Of a stretch of DNA of 64,000 nucleotides, positions 9,155 through 17,561 are shown in pieces. The stretch is taken from assembly GCA_021155205.1 (NCBI GenBank), contig JAJNPS010000033.1, forward strand, positions 1 to 64,000, given 5' to 3'. Position 1 is the stretch's first letter; every line of letters starts with the position of its first letter. The notes beneath the pieces were generated by a model, which had not been told where the DNA came from, ran no database searches, and saw nothing but the letters and a program-made list of their open reading frames with translations. Position numbers and translations under genes: made by a program. This stretch comes from Rhodobacterales bacterium (lineage in GTDB: Bacteria; Pseudomonadota; Alphaproteobacteria; Rhodobacterales; Rhodobacteraceae).

Positions 9155-10290
9155 GGGCGCATCTCCATCTCTTTCAGGACCCATTCTTCAAAGCGGTGGA
9201 TTTCGTATTCCTCCGGCATCAGGGTGCCGCGCCGGAATGCGGGCGAGGCGATGCCGCGCTGGTTCATTTCCGCCGCAGCGCCGTCCTGCGCGAGGACGAT
9301 CTTGGCGAATGCGGCGACCCCGGCGGCGTCGAAACCGGGCTGGGCAAGGGTTTCGGGCGGGAAATGCCATTCGGCGATCAGGCGGGTGCGGGTCGGCGAC
9401 AAGGGTTGCAGTCGGACCGACCGGACATAGTCCACATGCGCCACGACATAGGCGGACGGCCACAGGGTGACGAAAGCGTGCCCCGCCAGCCGTTCGCCTT
9501 CGGTCAGGTTCGGGAACACCGGACCGCAGGGTGCGCCGGTCAGCGTCCAGCTTTGCGCACCCGGTTTCAGGTTCGGGCGGACAGGGTCGTCGGGCGTCCA
9601 GCCCAAGGCTTCGGTCTGACCCATGACTCCCGTGCCATAGACCGGCACCATGTCGCAAAGCTCGGGGTGGATGCCGGGGCAATGCAGGCATTCGGAATAG
9701 TTTTCCCAGAAGGTTTTCCAGTTGCAGGCCAGTTCCACCTCATGCCGGTGGCCGGCAACAAGACTGTCCATCGGCCAGTTGTCCAGCGTCGACAATGGCA
9801 CATCGGACCAGATCGGCGGTGGACTGGCGGCGGCGGACAGCAACACGAACCCGTTCCAGACCTGATGCGCGACGGGCATCAGGCCGTGATCCGCAGCCCG
9901 GAAGTCGTCGGTCGGATGGGCATGCGCGGTCGAGACGAGCCGTCCGTCCGATGCCGCATAGGCCCAGGCGTGATAGGGACAGGTGATCAGCTTGCCCATC
10001 GGTTGCTCATCCGCGACGCACAGTTCCGACCCGCGATGGCGGCAGGTGTTGTGCCAGGCCGAAAGGGTGCCGTCCGGGCTGCGGCACAGGATCACCGGGG
10101 CGGTCCCCACCTGTACCCGCCGCATCGTGCCCGGGGCGATATCGTTCAGCCGACCGGCCAGCATCCACTGGCGGGCAAAGATCGTCGCCATCTCGCGCGC
10201 ATGCCAATCGGAGGCTACGTAGGCTTCGCGCGGCAGGGACGGCGGGCAGTGGTCAAGGCGCGGTGACTGCGGGTGGCGCATCTGTTCCAT
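9151..10290 (-). CDS. Rieske [2Fe-2S] oxygenase, GbcA/CntA-like (second of two)
   Basis: 379 residues. Rieske ligands are C83-x-H85 (NTCRHRGS) and C104-xx-H107 (TCPYHAWA). The mononuclear iron motif WENYSECLHCPGIHPEL carries H203 and H208 with Glu200 at the bridging position, close to the ENYxECYHCPxxHPE pattern of glycine betaine, carnitine and stachydrine oxygenases. The ATG at 10290 shares its A with the stop of the GcvT-like gene (TGATG) and has GGAGGG upstream. Likely reaction: oxidative N-demethylation or hydroxylation of a methylated amine. It is distinct in sequence from the downstream Rieske protein, so the two probably act at different steps. Confidence 0.88.
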   Translation of the reverse strand: MEQMRHPQSPRLDHCPPSLPREAYVASDWHAREMATIFARQWMLAGRLNDIAPGTMRRVQVGTAPVILCRSPDGTLSAWHNTCRHRGSELCVADEQPMGKLITCPYHAWAYAASDGRLVSTAHAHPTDDFRAADHGLMPVAHQVWNGFVLLSAAASPPPIWSDVPLSTLDNWPMDSLVAGHRHEVELACNWKTFWENYSECLHCPGIHPELCDMVPVYGTGVMGQTEALGWTPDDPVRPNLKPGAQSWTLTGAPCGPVFPNLTEGERLAGHAFVTLWPSAYVVAHVDYVRSVRLQPLSPTRTRLIAEWHFPPETLAQPGFDAAGVAAFAKIVLAQDGAAAEMNQRGIASPAFRRGTLMPEEYEIHRFEEWVLKEMEMRP

Positions 10291-11477
10291 CAGACCCTCC
10301 CCGGTGGCGTGGCGCGGCGGCGGTCGAGCACCAGGAACGGCCGATCGACCACATGCGCGCGCATCATCAGCTTGGCATAGTGCAACTCGCGCATCGCGTA
10401 GATTTCGACCCACAGGTTGCCGCCCTTGGCGAACCGCCGCTCCACCTGCGCCAGCGCGATGGATTTCTTCAGCATCGGCGACCAGCAGGCCCCGGTGACG
10501 ACGCCGGCTTCGGTCTTCTGGTTGTGGTAAAGGATCGACCCTTCGGCCGAAACATTACCCTCCACGTCCAGGCCCACGAACGCCCATTTCGAACTGCCCG
10601 TGTCGCGCTCACGGACCAGCGCCCGGCGACCGTTGAAATGGCCCTTGTCCCAGTCGATCAGCCAATCAAGGCCCATCTCGATGGGCGAGCGCACCCGGTC
10701 CTCGCGCAAAGCCTGATGGGCGGGAATGAAATCAAGATTGGTGATGACAAACCCCGCCTCAAGCCGCGCGATGTTCAGCGCGTCCGATCCGATGGGGCGC
10801 AGGCCATAAAGCGCCCCGGCGGCGAAGAGGTGATCCCAGAGCGGGATGGCGTTGTCGGGCGTGGTCCAAAGCTCATAGCCCAGATCGCCGGTGAACCCGG
10901 TCCGCGAAATGGTGAGGCTGTCCTTGCCGAATGGATGGGTGGCCATGCGGAACGGTTTCAGGCCCTGGACATCGAAACCGGCGGATTGCAGGACAGTGGC
11001 CGAAGTCGGACCTTGCAAGGAAAGCGCCGCAACGTCTTCGGTCTCTTCGACAATCCTGACATCGAAGCCATGCGCGGAGTCCAGCAGCCACGGCAGATGC
11101 CGTTCCTGGCAACAGATGCGGAAATCAACCGGACCCAGCCGGAACAATGTCCCGTCGTCGATCAGATGCCCCGCATCGTCGCACCAGATCGTGTATTGCA
11201 CACCGCCAACCGACAGTTTCACGACGTTGCGCACGGTCAGCCGGTCCAGATAGGCCACCGCGGCAGGTCCGGTGATGCGGTACTTTACCATCGGGCAAAG
11301 ATCATAGACCGTCGCGGCATTGCGAATGGCGGAATACTCCATTGCCGCATCTTCATAGGTCAGGACCGACGCATAGCCCGCCCAGGCCCCCCAGGACTGC
11401 ATCCGGTTTGCCGCCGCCGTCCGGGCGTGGAACGGCGTTTGCAACAATGGGGTCTCAAAATGGCGCAGGTCTCTCAT
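10290..11477 (-). CDS. GcvT-family aminomethyltransferase/demethylase (folate-dependent)
   Basis: 395 residues. The fold of glycine-cleavage T protein is recognisable: GPAAVAYLDRLTVRNV early, ISRTGFTGDLGYELWT in the middle (the folate-binding region, cf. RTGYTGE.GYE) and a C-terminal barrel with RDTGSSKWAFVGLDVEG. GcvT relatives include DMSP demethylase DmdA and the O-demethylase LigM; all move a one-carbon unit to tetrahydrofolate. It stands alone without GcvP/GcvH, so it is a catabolic demethylase rather than glycine cleavage. Start at 11477 overlaps the upstream stop (ATGA). The actual methyl donor is unknown. Confidence 0.85.
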   Translation of the reverse strand: MRDLRHFETPLLQTPFHARTAAANRMQSWGAWAGYASVLTYEDAAMEYSAIRNAATVYDLCPMVKYRITGPAAVAYLDRLTVRNVVKLSVGGVQYTIWCDDAGHLIDDGTLFRLGPVDFRICCQERHLPWLLDSAHGFDVRIVEETEDVAALSLQGPTSATVLQSAGFDVQGLKPFRMATHPFGKDSLTISRTGFTGDLGYELWTTPDNAIPLWDHLFAAGALYGLRPIGSDALNIARLEAGFVITNLDFIPAHQALREDRVRSPIEMGLDWLIDWDKGHFNGRRALVRERDTGSSKWAFVGLDVEGNVSAEGSILYHNQKTEAGVVTGACWSPMLKKSIALAQVERRFAKGGNLWVEIYAMRELHYAKLMMRAHVVDRPFLVLDRRRATPPGRV

Positions 11478-13027
11478 GCGCGTGCCCCCATGATCGCACC
11501 GGCGGCATTCCACCCCGCCGAGCCGGAAATGCCCCCGCCCGGATGGCACCCCGCCGAGGCCAGCCAAAGCCCGGCAATCGGCGTCTGGTACTGCGCCATG
11601 CCCGGCAGGGGGCGCAGGAACAGAATCTGCTCTACCGACAGCTCTCCGTGGTGCCAGTTGCCGCCCGGCATGCCCCAGCGCGCCTCGATGTCATAGGGCA
11701 TCAGGATTTCCGCCTGGGTGACAAGCGCGCGAAGGCCGGGGGCGTGGGTTTCCAACTGCCGCAAGGTCGCGTCCAGCATTGTGGCGCGGGCGGCATCGCG
11801 GTCGGGCGGATCGTGCGGAGCGTATTGCACGATGGCCGACAAAAGGTGCTGGCCGTCAGGGGCGTGACCAGGCTCATGGGCCGAGGGGAGGACAGTCTCC
11901 ATCACCGGGGCGTCGGGGACCTGACCATATTTCACGGGGTTGAAGGCGCGTTCGATGTGTTCCTCGGACGGGGCGATGACCAGCCGCGTGCGCAGGTCAG
12001 CCCCCATGAAATCCGGCGCAGCGGACAGCGCCAGATGCAGCTTGGCCGCCCCGCCGCGCGATTTCTGGTGGCGCAGGCGATTGACAAGGCCGGTGTCGAG
12101 GTGCCGCGGGCCAACCAGCGACAGAAGGGTCGTTTTGGGCGCAATGGCCGAAACGATCAGCGATGCGCGGATGTCCTCGCCCGAGACGAGTTCCACGCCC
12201 ACCGCGCGGTCGTTCTCGACGATCACTCGGGCGACGCTGGCATTCAGTTGAATCTGCACGCCCTTGGCCCTTGCCGCGCGTTCCATTGCGCCTGCAATCG
12301 CGCCCATCCCGCCCTTGGGCAGGCCCAGAGCGCCCTGCACGCCCGCCGTCCGTCCCGCCAGCCGGTCCAACCACAAGAGCAGCGAGTTCGGCGAGCGCGG
12401 GCCGAGCCATGTGCCAAGGCTGGCGTCAAAGGCCAACGCGCCTTTCAGCAGGGGGTCCGAGAGTTCATCGTTCAACGCGTCGTGCATATTGGTCAGGAAC
12501 ACGCGCAACAGTTCGCGAAAGTCATCCGCGCCCATCATCCGGGCCTTGAAGCCAAGGCCCGCGAGTCTGGCCATCGGGTTGCCGACGCCCTTGGCCAGCC
12601 TTGGCGGCGTCATCTCGCGGAACGGGGCGAGCAGATCGGCAAAGGACATCAGCCGGGCGCGCAGCGTCTCCCACGCCATGCGGCCGGCGGGGCTGATGTC
12701 GCCGGCAAGGGTCTGGCCAACGGCTCCGTCCAGACGCAGATGCCGGCCCGTGGCAGACAGGGCCGTGGTCGCCAGCGTTCGGTTGGCCCAGGACAGGCCA
12801 TGCTCTGCAAGGTCCATGCCCCGCTCCACGCGGGGATCGAGGTTGTAGGACAGATGCGCCAGCGACAGTTGCGCAAAGCCCGCCGCAAAGGCTGATGGTG
12901 CCGCCCCGCCCCCGGCAATCGCTGCCCGCTCCAGCACCAGCACCATACGCCCCTGTCCTTGCAGGCGGTGCGCAGCCGCCAGACCGTTCGGCCCGGCTCC
13001 GATGATGATGGCGTCATAAAACGGCAT
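11474..13027 (-). CDS. NAD(P)/FAD-dependent oxidoreductase, phytoene-dehydrogenase-like (second paralog)
   Basis: 517 residues. The dinucleotide motif DAIIIGAGPNGLAAAHRL opens the protein and a C-terminal FAD contact region LWLASAGCHPGGGISGSAGW closes it, as in CrtI-like flavoproteins. It is a paralog of the next gene upstream: both share GEL followed by a QxLFxRPxPG element and the CHPGGG/THPGGG box. The start overlaps the upstream stop by 14 bases. The two may form a heteromer or catalyse successive desaturations. Carotenoid function is unlikely because no other carotenoid gene is present. Confidence 0.82.
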   Translation of the reverse strand: MPFYDAIIIGAGPNGLAAAHRLQGQGRMVLVLERAAIAGGGAAPSAFAAGFAQLSLAHLSYNLDPRVERGMDLAEHGLSWANRTLATTALSATGRHLRLDGAVGQTLAGDISPAGRMAWETLRARLMSFADLLAPFREMTPPRLAKGVGNPMARLAGLGFKARMMGADDFRELLRVFLTNMHDALNDELSDPLLKGALAFDASLGTWLGPRSPNSLLLWLDRLAGRTAGVQGALGLPKGGMGAIAGAMERAARAKGVQIQLNASVARVIVENDRAVGVELVSGEDIRASLIVSAIAPKTTLLSLVGPRHLDTGLVNRLRHQKSRGGAAKLHLALSAAPDFMGADLRTRLVIAPSEEHIERAFNPVKYGQVPDAPVMETVLPSAHEPGHAPDGQHLLSAIVQYAPHDPPDRDAARATMLDATLRQLETHAPGLRALVTQAEILMPYDIEARWGMPGGNWHHGELSVEQILFLRPLPGMAQYQTPIAGLWLASAGCHPGGGISGSAGWNAAGAIMGARA

Positions 13028-14630
13028 AGGCGTCGCTCATGTCTCTTGCCGGAACCTTCATGTCGCGCAGGATTTCCGCCGCCGCATTCCGCCCCGGCGC
13101 GCCCATCACGCCGCCGCCGGGATGGGTCGATGACCCGCAAATCCACAGATCGCGAATCGGGCTGCGGTAGTCGGCATAGCCGGGCACGGGGCGGTTGAAG
13201 AGCAGTTGATCGAAGGTCAGCTCGCCCTGGAAAATATTGCCCTCGGTCAGGCCGACCTCGGCCTCCAGCTCGCGCGGGGTGCGGACCTCGACATGCAGGA
13301 TGCTGTTCTTGAAACCCGGCGCGTAGGTCTCGATCTGGTTGATGCAGGCAGCCCCAAAGGCGTCGCGGTCGGTATCGGTCCAGTCGCGGCCTTCGATCTT
13401 GGGCGGGGCGTATTGGACAAAGCACGACATGAAATGCTTGCCCGGCGGTGTCATCGTGGGGTCCAGCATCGTCGGGATCATCATGTCCTGAAACGGATCG
13501 CGGCTGAAAAGTCCGGCCTTCCAGTCATCATAGGCGTGTTCCATTTTCGCAATGGAATCCGTAAAATGCAGGTCGCCCTTGATGTTGGGCGCACCCTCGG
13601 GCAGCGCCGTGAACCTGGGCGCGCGGTCAAGGGCGATGTTGAGTTTGCCCGACGATCCGCGAGTCTTGAAATTGCGGACGCGCTTCAGGAAGGCGTCGGG
13701 CAGTTCCCTGGCCTCGACATGTTTCAGGAAGGTCCGGCGCACGTCCATGTTGGACAGGACCCGCTTGCCCAGCACTTCCTGCCCGTCCGACAGCGCTACC
13801 CCATAGGCGCGGCCACCCCGCACCAGAACCTGCTCCACACCTGATCCGGTCCTGATCTCGCCCCCCACCGCCTTGAACGACGACGCCAGTGCCCTGGTGA
13901 TCGACCCCATGCCGCCGCGTGCATAGCCCCAGGCGCCGACATTGCCGTCAACATCGCCCATCGCGTGATGCAACAGGATATAGGCCGTCCCCGGCGACAT
14001 CGGACCAAGGGCCGTGCCGATGATCGACCCCACCGCCTGATAGGCCTTGATCACCGGGTTCTCGAAGTATTCGTCCAGATAGTCCGAGATCGACATCGTC
14101 CAGAACCGGATCATGTCGTACATCGCCATTTCCGACAGGCCGAACATCTGTTTCCCGAGCCAGGCGAGTTCCGACAGATCCCGTGGCCGAAAGCTGGCGG
14201 GATCAGGCGGGCGGCGCATCAGAAGGGGCCGGATGAACCGGCAATGGCGCAGGACGTCGCGGGAATAGCGGTCATAGCCTTCCGCGTCGCGGGCGGAATG
14301 GCGGGCAAATTCGCGGCGGTTGGCATCGTGGTCGCGGTGCATGCCGAGATAGCCGCCGGACTCAGTAAACATCGCCCCGCCTTCATAGGGGATGACCTGC
14401 AACCCATGCCGGGGCAGTTCCAGATCGCGCATGATCTCGGGGCGGAACAGGCTGCTGACATAGGAGCAGTTGGAATAGGTGAAACCGGGGTACAACTCGC
14501 GGCTGACCGCCGCGCCCCCGACCCAGTCGTTTTTCTCCACGATGCAGACCTTCAGGCCAGCGCGCGCCAGATAGGCCCCCGCCACCAGACCGTTGTGCCC
14601 GGCCCCGATGATCACCGCGTCATAGGTCAT
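13014..14630 (-). CDS. NAD(P)/FAD-dependent oxidoreductase, phytoene-dehydrogenase-like (first paralog)
   Basis: 538 residues. N-terminal FAD motif DAVIIGAGHNGLVAGAYLAR is followed by VEKNDWVGGAAVSREL, and the C-terminal box is DLWICGSSTHPGGGVMGAPG. Proteins of this group are often labelled phytoene dehydrogenase but mostly oxidise unrelated amines or cyclic substrates. Its ATG overlaps the aminotransferase stop (ATGA), so it is translationally coupled to it. With its downstream paralog it supplies two flavin oxidation steps to the operon. Substrate is not readable from sequence. Confidence 0.82.
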   Translation of the reverse strand: MTYDAVIIGAGHNGLVAGAYLARAGLKVCIVEKNDWVGGAAVSRELYPGFTYSNCSYVSSLFRPEIMRDLELPRHGLQVIPYEGGAMFTESGGYLGMHRDHDANRREFARHSARDAEGYDRYSRDVLRHCRFIRPLLMRRPPDPASFRPRDLSELAWLGKQMFGLSEMAMYDMIRFWTMSISDYLDEYFENPVIKAYQAVGSIIGTALGPMSPGTAYILLHHAMGDVDGNVGAWGYARGGMGSITRALASSFKAVGGEIRTGSGVEQVLVRGGRAYGVALSDGQEVLGKRVLSNMDVRRTFLKHVEARELPDAFLKRVRNFKTRGSSGKLNIALDRAPRFTALPEGAPNIKGDLHFTDSIAKMEHAYDDWKAGLFSRDPFQDMMIPTMLDPTMTPPGKHFMSCFVQYAPPKIEGRDWTDTDRDAFGAACINQIETYAPGFKNSILHVEVRTPRELEAEVGLTEGNIFQGELTFDQLLFNRPVPGYADYRSPIRDLWICGSSTHPGGGVMGAPGRNAAAEILRDMKVPARDMSDAYAVL

Positions 14631-15976
14631 TCCGCCGCAGCCACACCATGTTCCAGCGTCAGATCGACAGCAATTTCAAAGGCTTTCAGCGTGCCCTTGA
14701 GACAGCTTTCGTCCAAGCCATGCGCTTCGCACATAAACCAAGGCTCGCGGCTGTCGGGTTCCACGATGACGCCAAGGTCGTGCAGGTAATAGGCGATCCG
14801 GTCGTAGAAGGAATAATCCGACGTTTTCCAGTCGCGGTAGTTGTCGGGCGGGTTCCCGGCAAAAAACAGGCCGAACATGGACGGATGGCCGGTATAGGAA
14901 TGAACGATCCTGCGCGCATTCAGGATGTCGGACATCCCCGCCTTTAGTCGCTCGCCATAGTTGGCCAAAGTCTCCAGAGCCGGCGTCTCGTCCAGAATGC
15001 GAAGGCATTCCTCCGCTGCCGCAAGACTGACGGAATGCGCGGTATAGGTTCCCCCATGCGACGCCCCGCCATAGCGGAAGGTGCGCATCACATCCTCGCG
15101 CCCTGCGACCAGCGCGATGGGATAGCCGTTGGCGACTGCCTTGGCAAAGGTGGTGATGTCAGGACGGACCCCAAGGACGCCCTGGATGCCGCCCTTGCCC
15201 ACTCGAAAGCCCGTCTTGACCTCGTCGATGATCAGCAACACGCCGTATTCGTCGCAGAGCCGCCGCGCCAGATGGACGTATTCGGCCCGCGCCGATATCC
15301 CGCAGCAATTGCCCTGGATCGGCTCGATCAGCATCGCCGCCAGCCGGTCGCCGTTGCGGCGGAACATGTCCTCCAGCCGCTGCATGTCGTTCATCGGCAC
15401 CAGATGCGCCAGTTGCTTGACGGTGGGCGGGATGCCCTTGCCATAGGGGACGATGTCGGGGTCCTCGTTCGATCCCGGCGTCCAGTCCTCCATGTTGGCC
15501 ATCCACATCGCGGCATCGAACAGGCCGTGATAGCCCCCCTCCACCAGCAGATAGTTTTCACGACCAGTGTACGCACGGGCAAGGCGCAGCGCGGCCATGA
15601 CCGCCTCGGTGCCCGAGTTGGAGAACCGCACCAGTTCGGCCGCGGGCACCATCTTGGCGATGCGGTCGGCCACGATCAGCTCGCGCTCGGTGGACAGGGC
15701 GAACACACCGCCCACCTGCATCCCCCGCATCGCTGCGGCATCCACCCGGTCATCGGCATAGCCCAGGATCGCCGGGCCATAGCCAAGCCGGTAGTCGACG
15801 TAAGCATTGCCGTCGATGTCCCAGGTCCGGCCACCCTTGCCGTGATGGACATAGATCGTGCGGTCGTCGCCCCAGTAGCGAAACGTCGAGGCGACCCCCA
15901 ATGGCAGCCGTTTCACCGCGCGCTGGAACTGAGCGTTGGACTTCGAAAGGTCGCGTTTCGGCAGCTTTTGCACCAT
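14627..15976 (-). CDS. class III (GSA-type) PLP aminotransferase
   Basis: 449 residues. The PLP site is complete: IIDEVKTGFR with D251 for the pyridine nitrogen and TTFAKAVANGYPIA with the Schiff-base Lys279; RFSNSGTEAVMAALRLARA is the phosphate-binding cup. Closest in style to glutamate-1-semialdehyde and omega-amino acid aminotransferases or mutases. It is the first gene of the long minus-strand operon, with GGGGAAG just upstream of its ATG and a palindrome in the intergenic promoter region. In the pathway it probably removes or moves an amino group once the N-methyls are gone. Heme biosynthesis is unlikely in this context. Confidence 0.88.
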   Translation of the reverse strand: MVQKLPKRDLSKSNAQFQRAVKRLPLGVASTFRYWGDDRTIYVHHGKGGRTWDIDGNAYVDYRLGYGPAILGYADDRVDAAAMRGMQVGGVFALSTERELIVADRIAKMVPAAELVRFSNSGTEAVMAALRLARAYTGRENYLLVEGGYHGLFDAAMWMANMEDWTPGSNEDPDIVPYGKGIPPTVKQLAHLVPMNDMQRLEDMFRRNGDRLAAMLIEPIQGNCCGISARAEYVHLARRLCDEYGVLLIIDEVKTGFRVGKGGIQGVLGVRPDITTFAKAVANGYPIALVAGREDVMRTFRYGGASHGGTYTAHSVSLAAAEECLRILDETPALETLANYGERLKAGMSDILNARRIVHSYTGHPSMFGLFFAGNPPDNYRDWKTSDYSFYDRIAYYLHDLGVIVEPDSREPWFMCEAHGLDESCLKGTLKAFEIAVDLTLEHGVAAAE

Positions 15977-16017
15977 TCTTCCCCATTGTGCTTGCTTTCG
16001 GGAAGGGTCGCATTATT

Positions 16018-16033
16018 TTGACTGTGCTGTCAA
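16018..16033. promoter_or_regulatory. candidate TetR-type operator in divergent promoter region
   Basis: TTGACTGTGCTGTCAA is a perfect inverted repeat (TTGAC, 6 bases, GTCAA) in the 128-base gap between the operon's first gene and the divergent regulator. It also overlaps possible -35 hexamers on both strands (TTGACT on plus, TTGACA on minus), though good -10 boxes are not obvious. The simplest reading is the binding site of the adjacent BetI-like repressor controlling both transcripts. Confidence 0.5.
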
Positions 16034-16104
16034 TCAGAACACTACAGCCCTTTCCAAGCGCCGCTATTTCGGTCAACACACACCGGGAAAACCCAAGGGA
16101 CGCC

Positions 16105-16797
16105 ATGGCCATTGCCGCACCCGATCCGACGCCCGCCCCGCCGCCGCGCAAACTGCCGCGCGACGAACGCCGAACGCAACTGATCGAGGCGACGATCGCC
16201 ACGATGGCGCGCCAGGGTTATGCCCGCACAACGATGAGCGAAGTTGCACGGGTGGCCGGCCTGTCGCACGGGCTGGTGAACTTTCACTTCACGTCAAAGG
16301 AAAACCTGCTGACCGAAACGCTCATGTACCTCGCCGAGGAATACCGGCTGAACTGGACGGCGGCGCTGGCGGCGGCAGGACCTTCGGCGGCAGAACAGAT
16401 CCACGCCATGCTGATCGCGGATTTCGATCCGGCGGTCTGCGCGCCGGACCGTCTGTCGGCCTGGTGTTCGTTCTGGGGCGAGGCGCAAAGCCGGCCGATC
16501 TACCAGGAACGCTGCGGATCGAACGACGAATACTACAATGCCACGCTGGACGGTCTGTGCGCGCGCATGATCCGCGAATGCGGCTACGACGGCAACGCAA
16601 CACGCATCAGCCGGGTCCTGCGCGTGACGGTCGAAGGGGTGTGGCTCGACATGATGACGATGCAAAAGCCCTATGACCTGGCCGAGGCACGGGCAACGGT
16701 GATGACCACGGTAGCGGCCTTTTTCCCCCGCCATTTCGACGAAGCCGGGCTGATCGTCGATCGCCAGACCACACCCCGTCCCCACGCAGCCACCTAG
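16105..16797 (+). CDS. TetR/BetI-like transcriptional repressor
   Basis: 230 residues. The helix-turn-helix lies at about residues 42-66 (TTMSEVARVAGLSHGLVNFH, then FTSKENLL), and the ligand domain has WCSFWGEAQSRPIYQE, which is close to BetI, the choline-responsive repressor. The ATG at 16105 follows AAGGGA; the longer upstream frame lacks a plausible site. It is divergent from the 14-gene operon and is the obvious local regulator; BetI similarity suggests that the inducer is a quaternary ammonium or related cation. Its stop TAG lies in CTAG, shared with the stop of the convergent gene. Confidence 0.87.
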   Translation: MAIAAPDPTPAPPPRKLPRDERRTQLIEATIATMARQGYARTTMSEVARVAGLSHGLVNFHFTSKENLLTETLMYLAEEYRLNWTAALAAAGPSAAEQIHAMLIADFDPAVCAPDRLSAWCSFWGEAQSRPIYQERCGSNDEYYNATLDGLCARMIRECGYDGNATRISRVLRVTVEGVWLDMMTMQKPYDLAEARATVMTTVAAFFPRHFDEAGLIVDRQTTPRPHAAT

Positions 16798-17561
16798 ACG
16801 CCGTTCAAGTCCGGCTTGCGGTGGTCGGCAAGGTTGGCCACCCCCTCCGGCAGGTCGCCCGTCCGGGGCATGACACCGCTGCTCAGCGCCTCGATCAGGG
16901 CGGCGCGGTCCTCGCCGACGGCGGCGTGGATCATGTATTTCGTCAGTTCAGTGGACCGGGGATGCGCGTCAAGAAGCCCTGTGGCGATCCGTTCCGCAGC
17001 GCCGCGTGTGTCGGCATCCACCTCGGCCACGAACCCCAACGCATGCGCGCGCGTCGCCGTCAGTCTGCGCCCGAACAGCGCCATGTCCTTCAGCACCGCC
17101 TCGGGCAACAGGCGCGACAGGCGCTGGGTGCCCGACCAGCCCGGCACCACGCCGATCCCGGCCTCGGACAGGGCCAGCACCGCATCTGGGTGCATGACAC
17201 GGATGTCGCAGGCCGCCGCCAGTTCAAGACCACCGCCAAAGGCGTGCCCGGTGATCGCCGCCACGGTCGGTTTCGACAGCCGCGCCAGACGGTCAAAGAT
17301 GCGGTGCCCGTCGCGCACCCAGTGGCGCAGATAGTCCGGCGGCGGCATGTCCGACCAGGCCGAAATGTCGGCCCCGGCGCAAAAGGCGCGGTCGCCCTCG
17401 GCGGTCAGGATCACCGCGCGGATGTCGGATCGACGCTCGATCACGTCACAATGTTCAACCAGCTGCGCCAGCATGTCGACGGTCAGGGCGTTCAGCTTGT
17501 CAGGATTGACCAGCCGCAGTTCGGCGAACGGCCGTCGCAGCACCAGTTGCAGACTGCTCAT
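16794..17561 (-). CDS. enoyl-CoA hydratase/isomerase family protein
   Basis: 255 residues, the usual crotonase length. Oxyanion-hole elements are AFCAGADIS and TGHAFGGGLELAAACD; the second catalytic region reads SEAGIGVVPGWSGTQRLSR, where Glu of the SEA.IG.P motif is present. The protein should hydrate or isomerise a CoA thioester in the cytosol. Start at 17561 is preferred for family length, but an ATG at 17585 is also possible and neither has a strong ribosome site. It is convergent with the TetR gene (4-base overlap) and appears monocistronic, so its link to the operon is uncertain. Confidence 0.85.
   Translation of the reverse strand: MSSLQLVLRRPFAELRLVNPDKLNALTVDMLAQLVEHCDVIERRSDIRAVILTAEGDRAFCAGADISAWSDMPPPDYLRHWVRDGHRIFDRLARLSKPTVAAITGHAFGGGLELAAACDIRVMHPDAVLALSEAGIGVVPGWSGTQRLSRLLPEAVLKDMALFGRRLTATRAHALGFVAEVDADTRGAAERIATGLLDAHPRSTELTKYMIHAAVGEDRAALIEALSSGVMPRTGDLPEGVANLADHRKPDLNGV

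Noticed and set aside
10290..11477. Glycine cleavage system T protein
   Set aside because: No gcvH or gcvP in the window and the operon context is oxidative demethylation, so only the GcvT fold is claimed.
11474..14630. Carotenoid biosynthesis assignment for the two flavoproteins
   Set aside because: No crtB, crtE or other carotenoid gene nearby and the operon is catabolic with a transporter.
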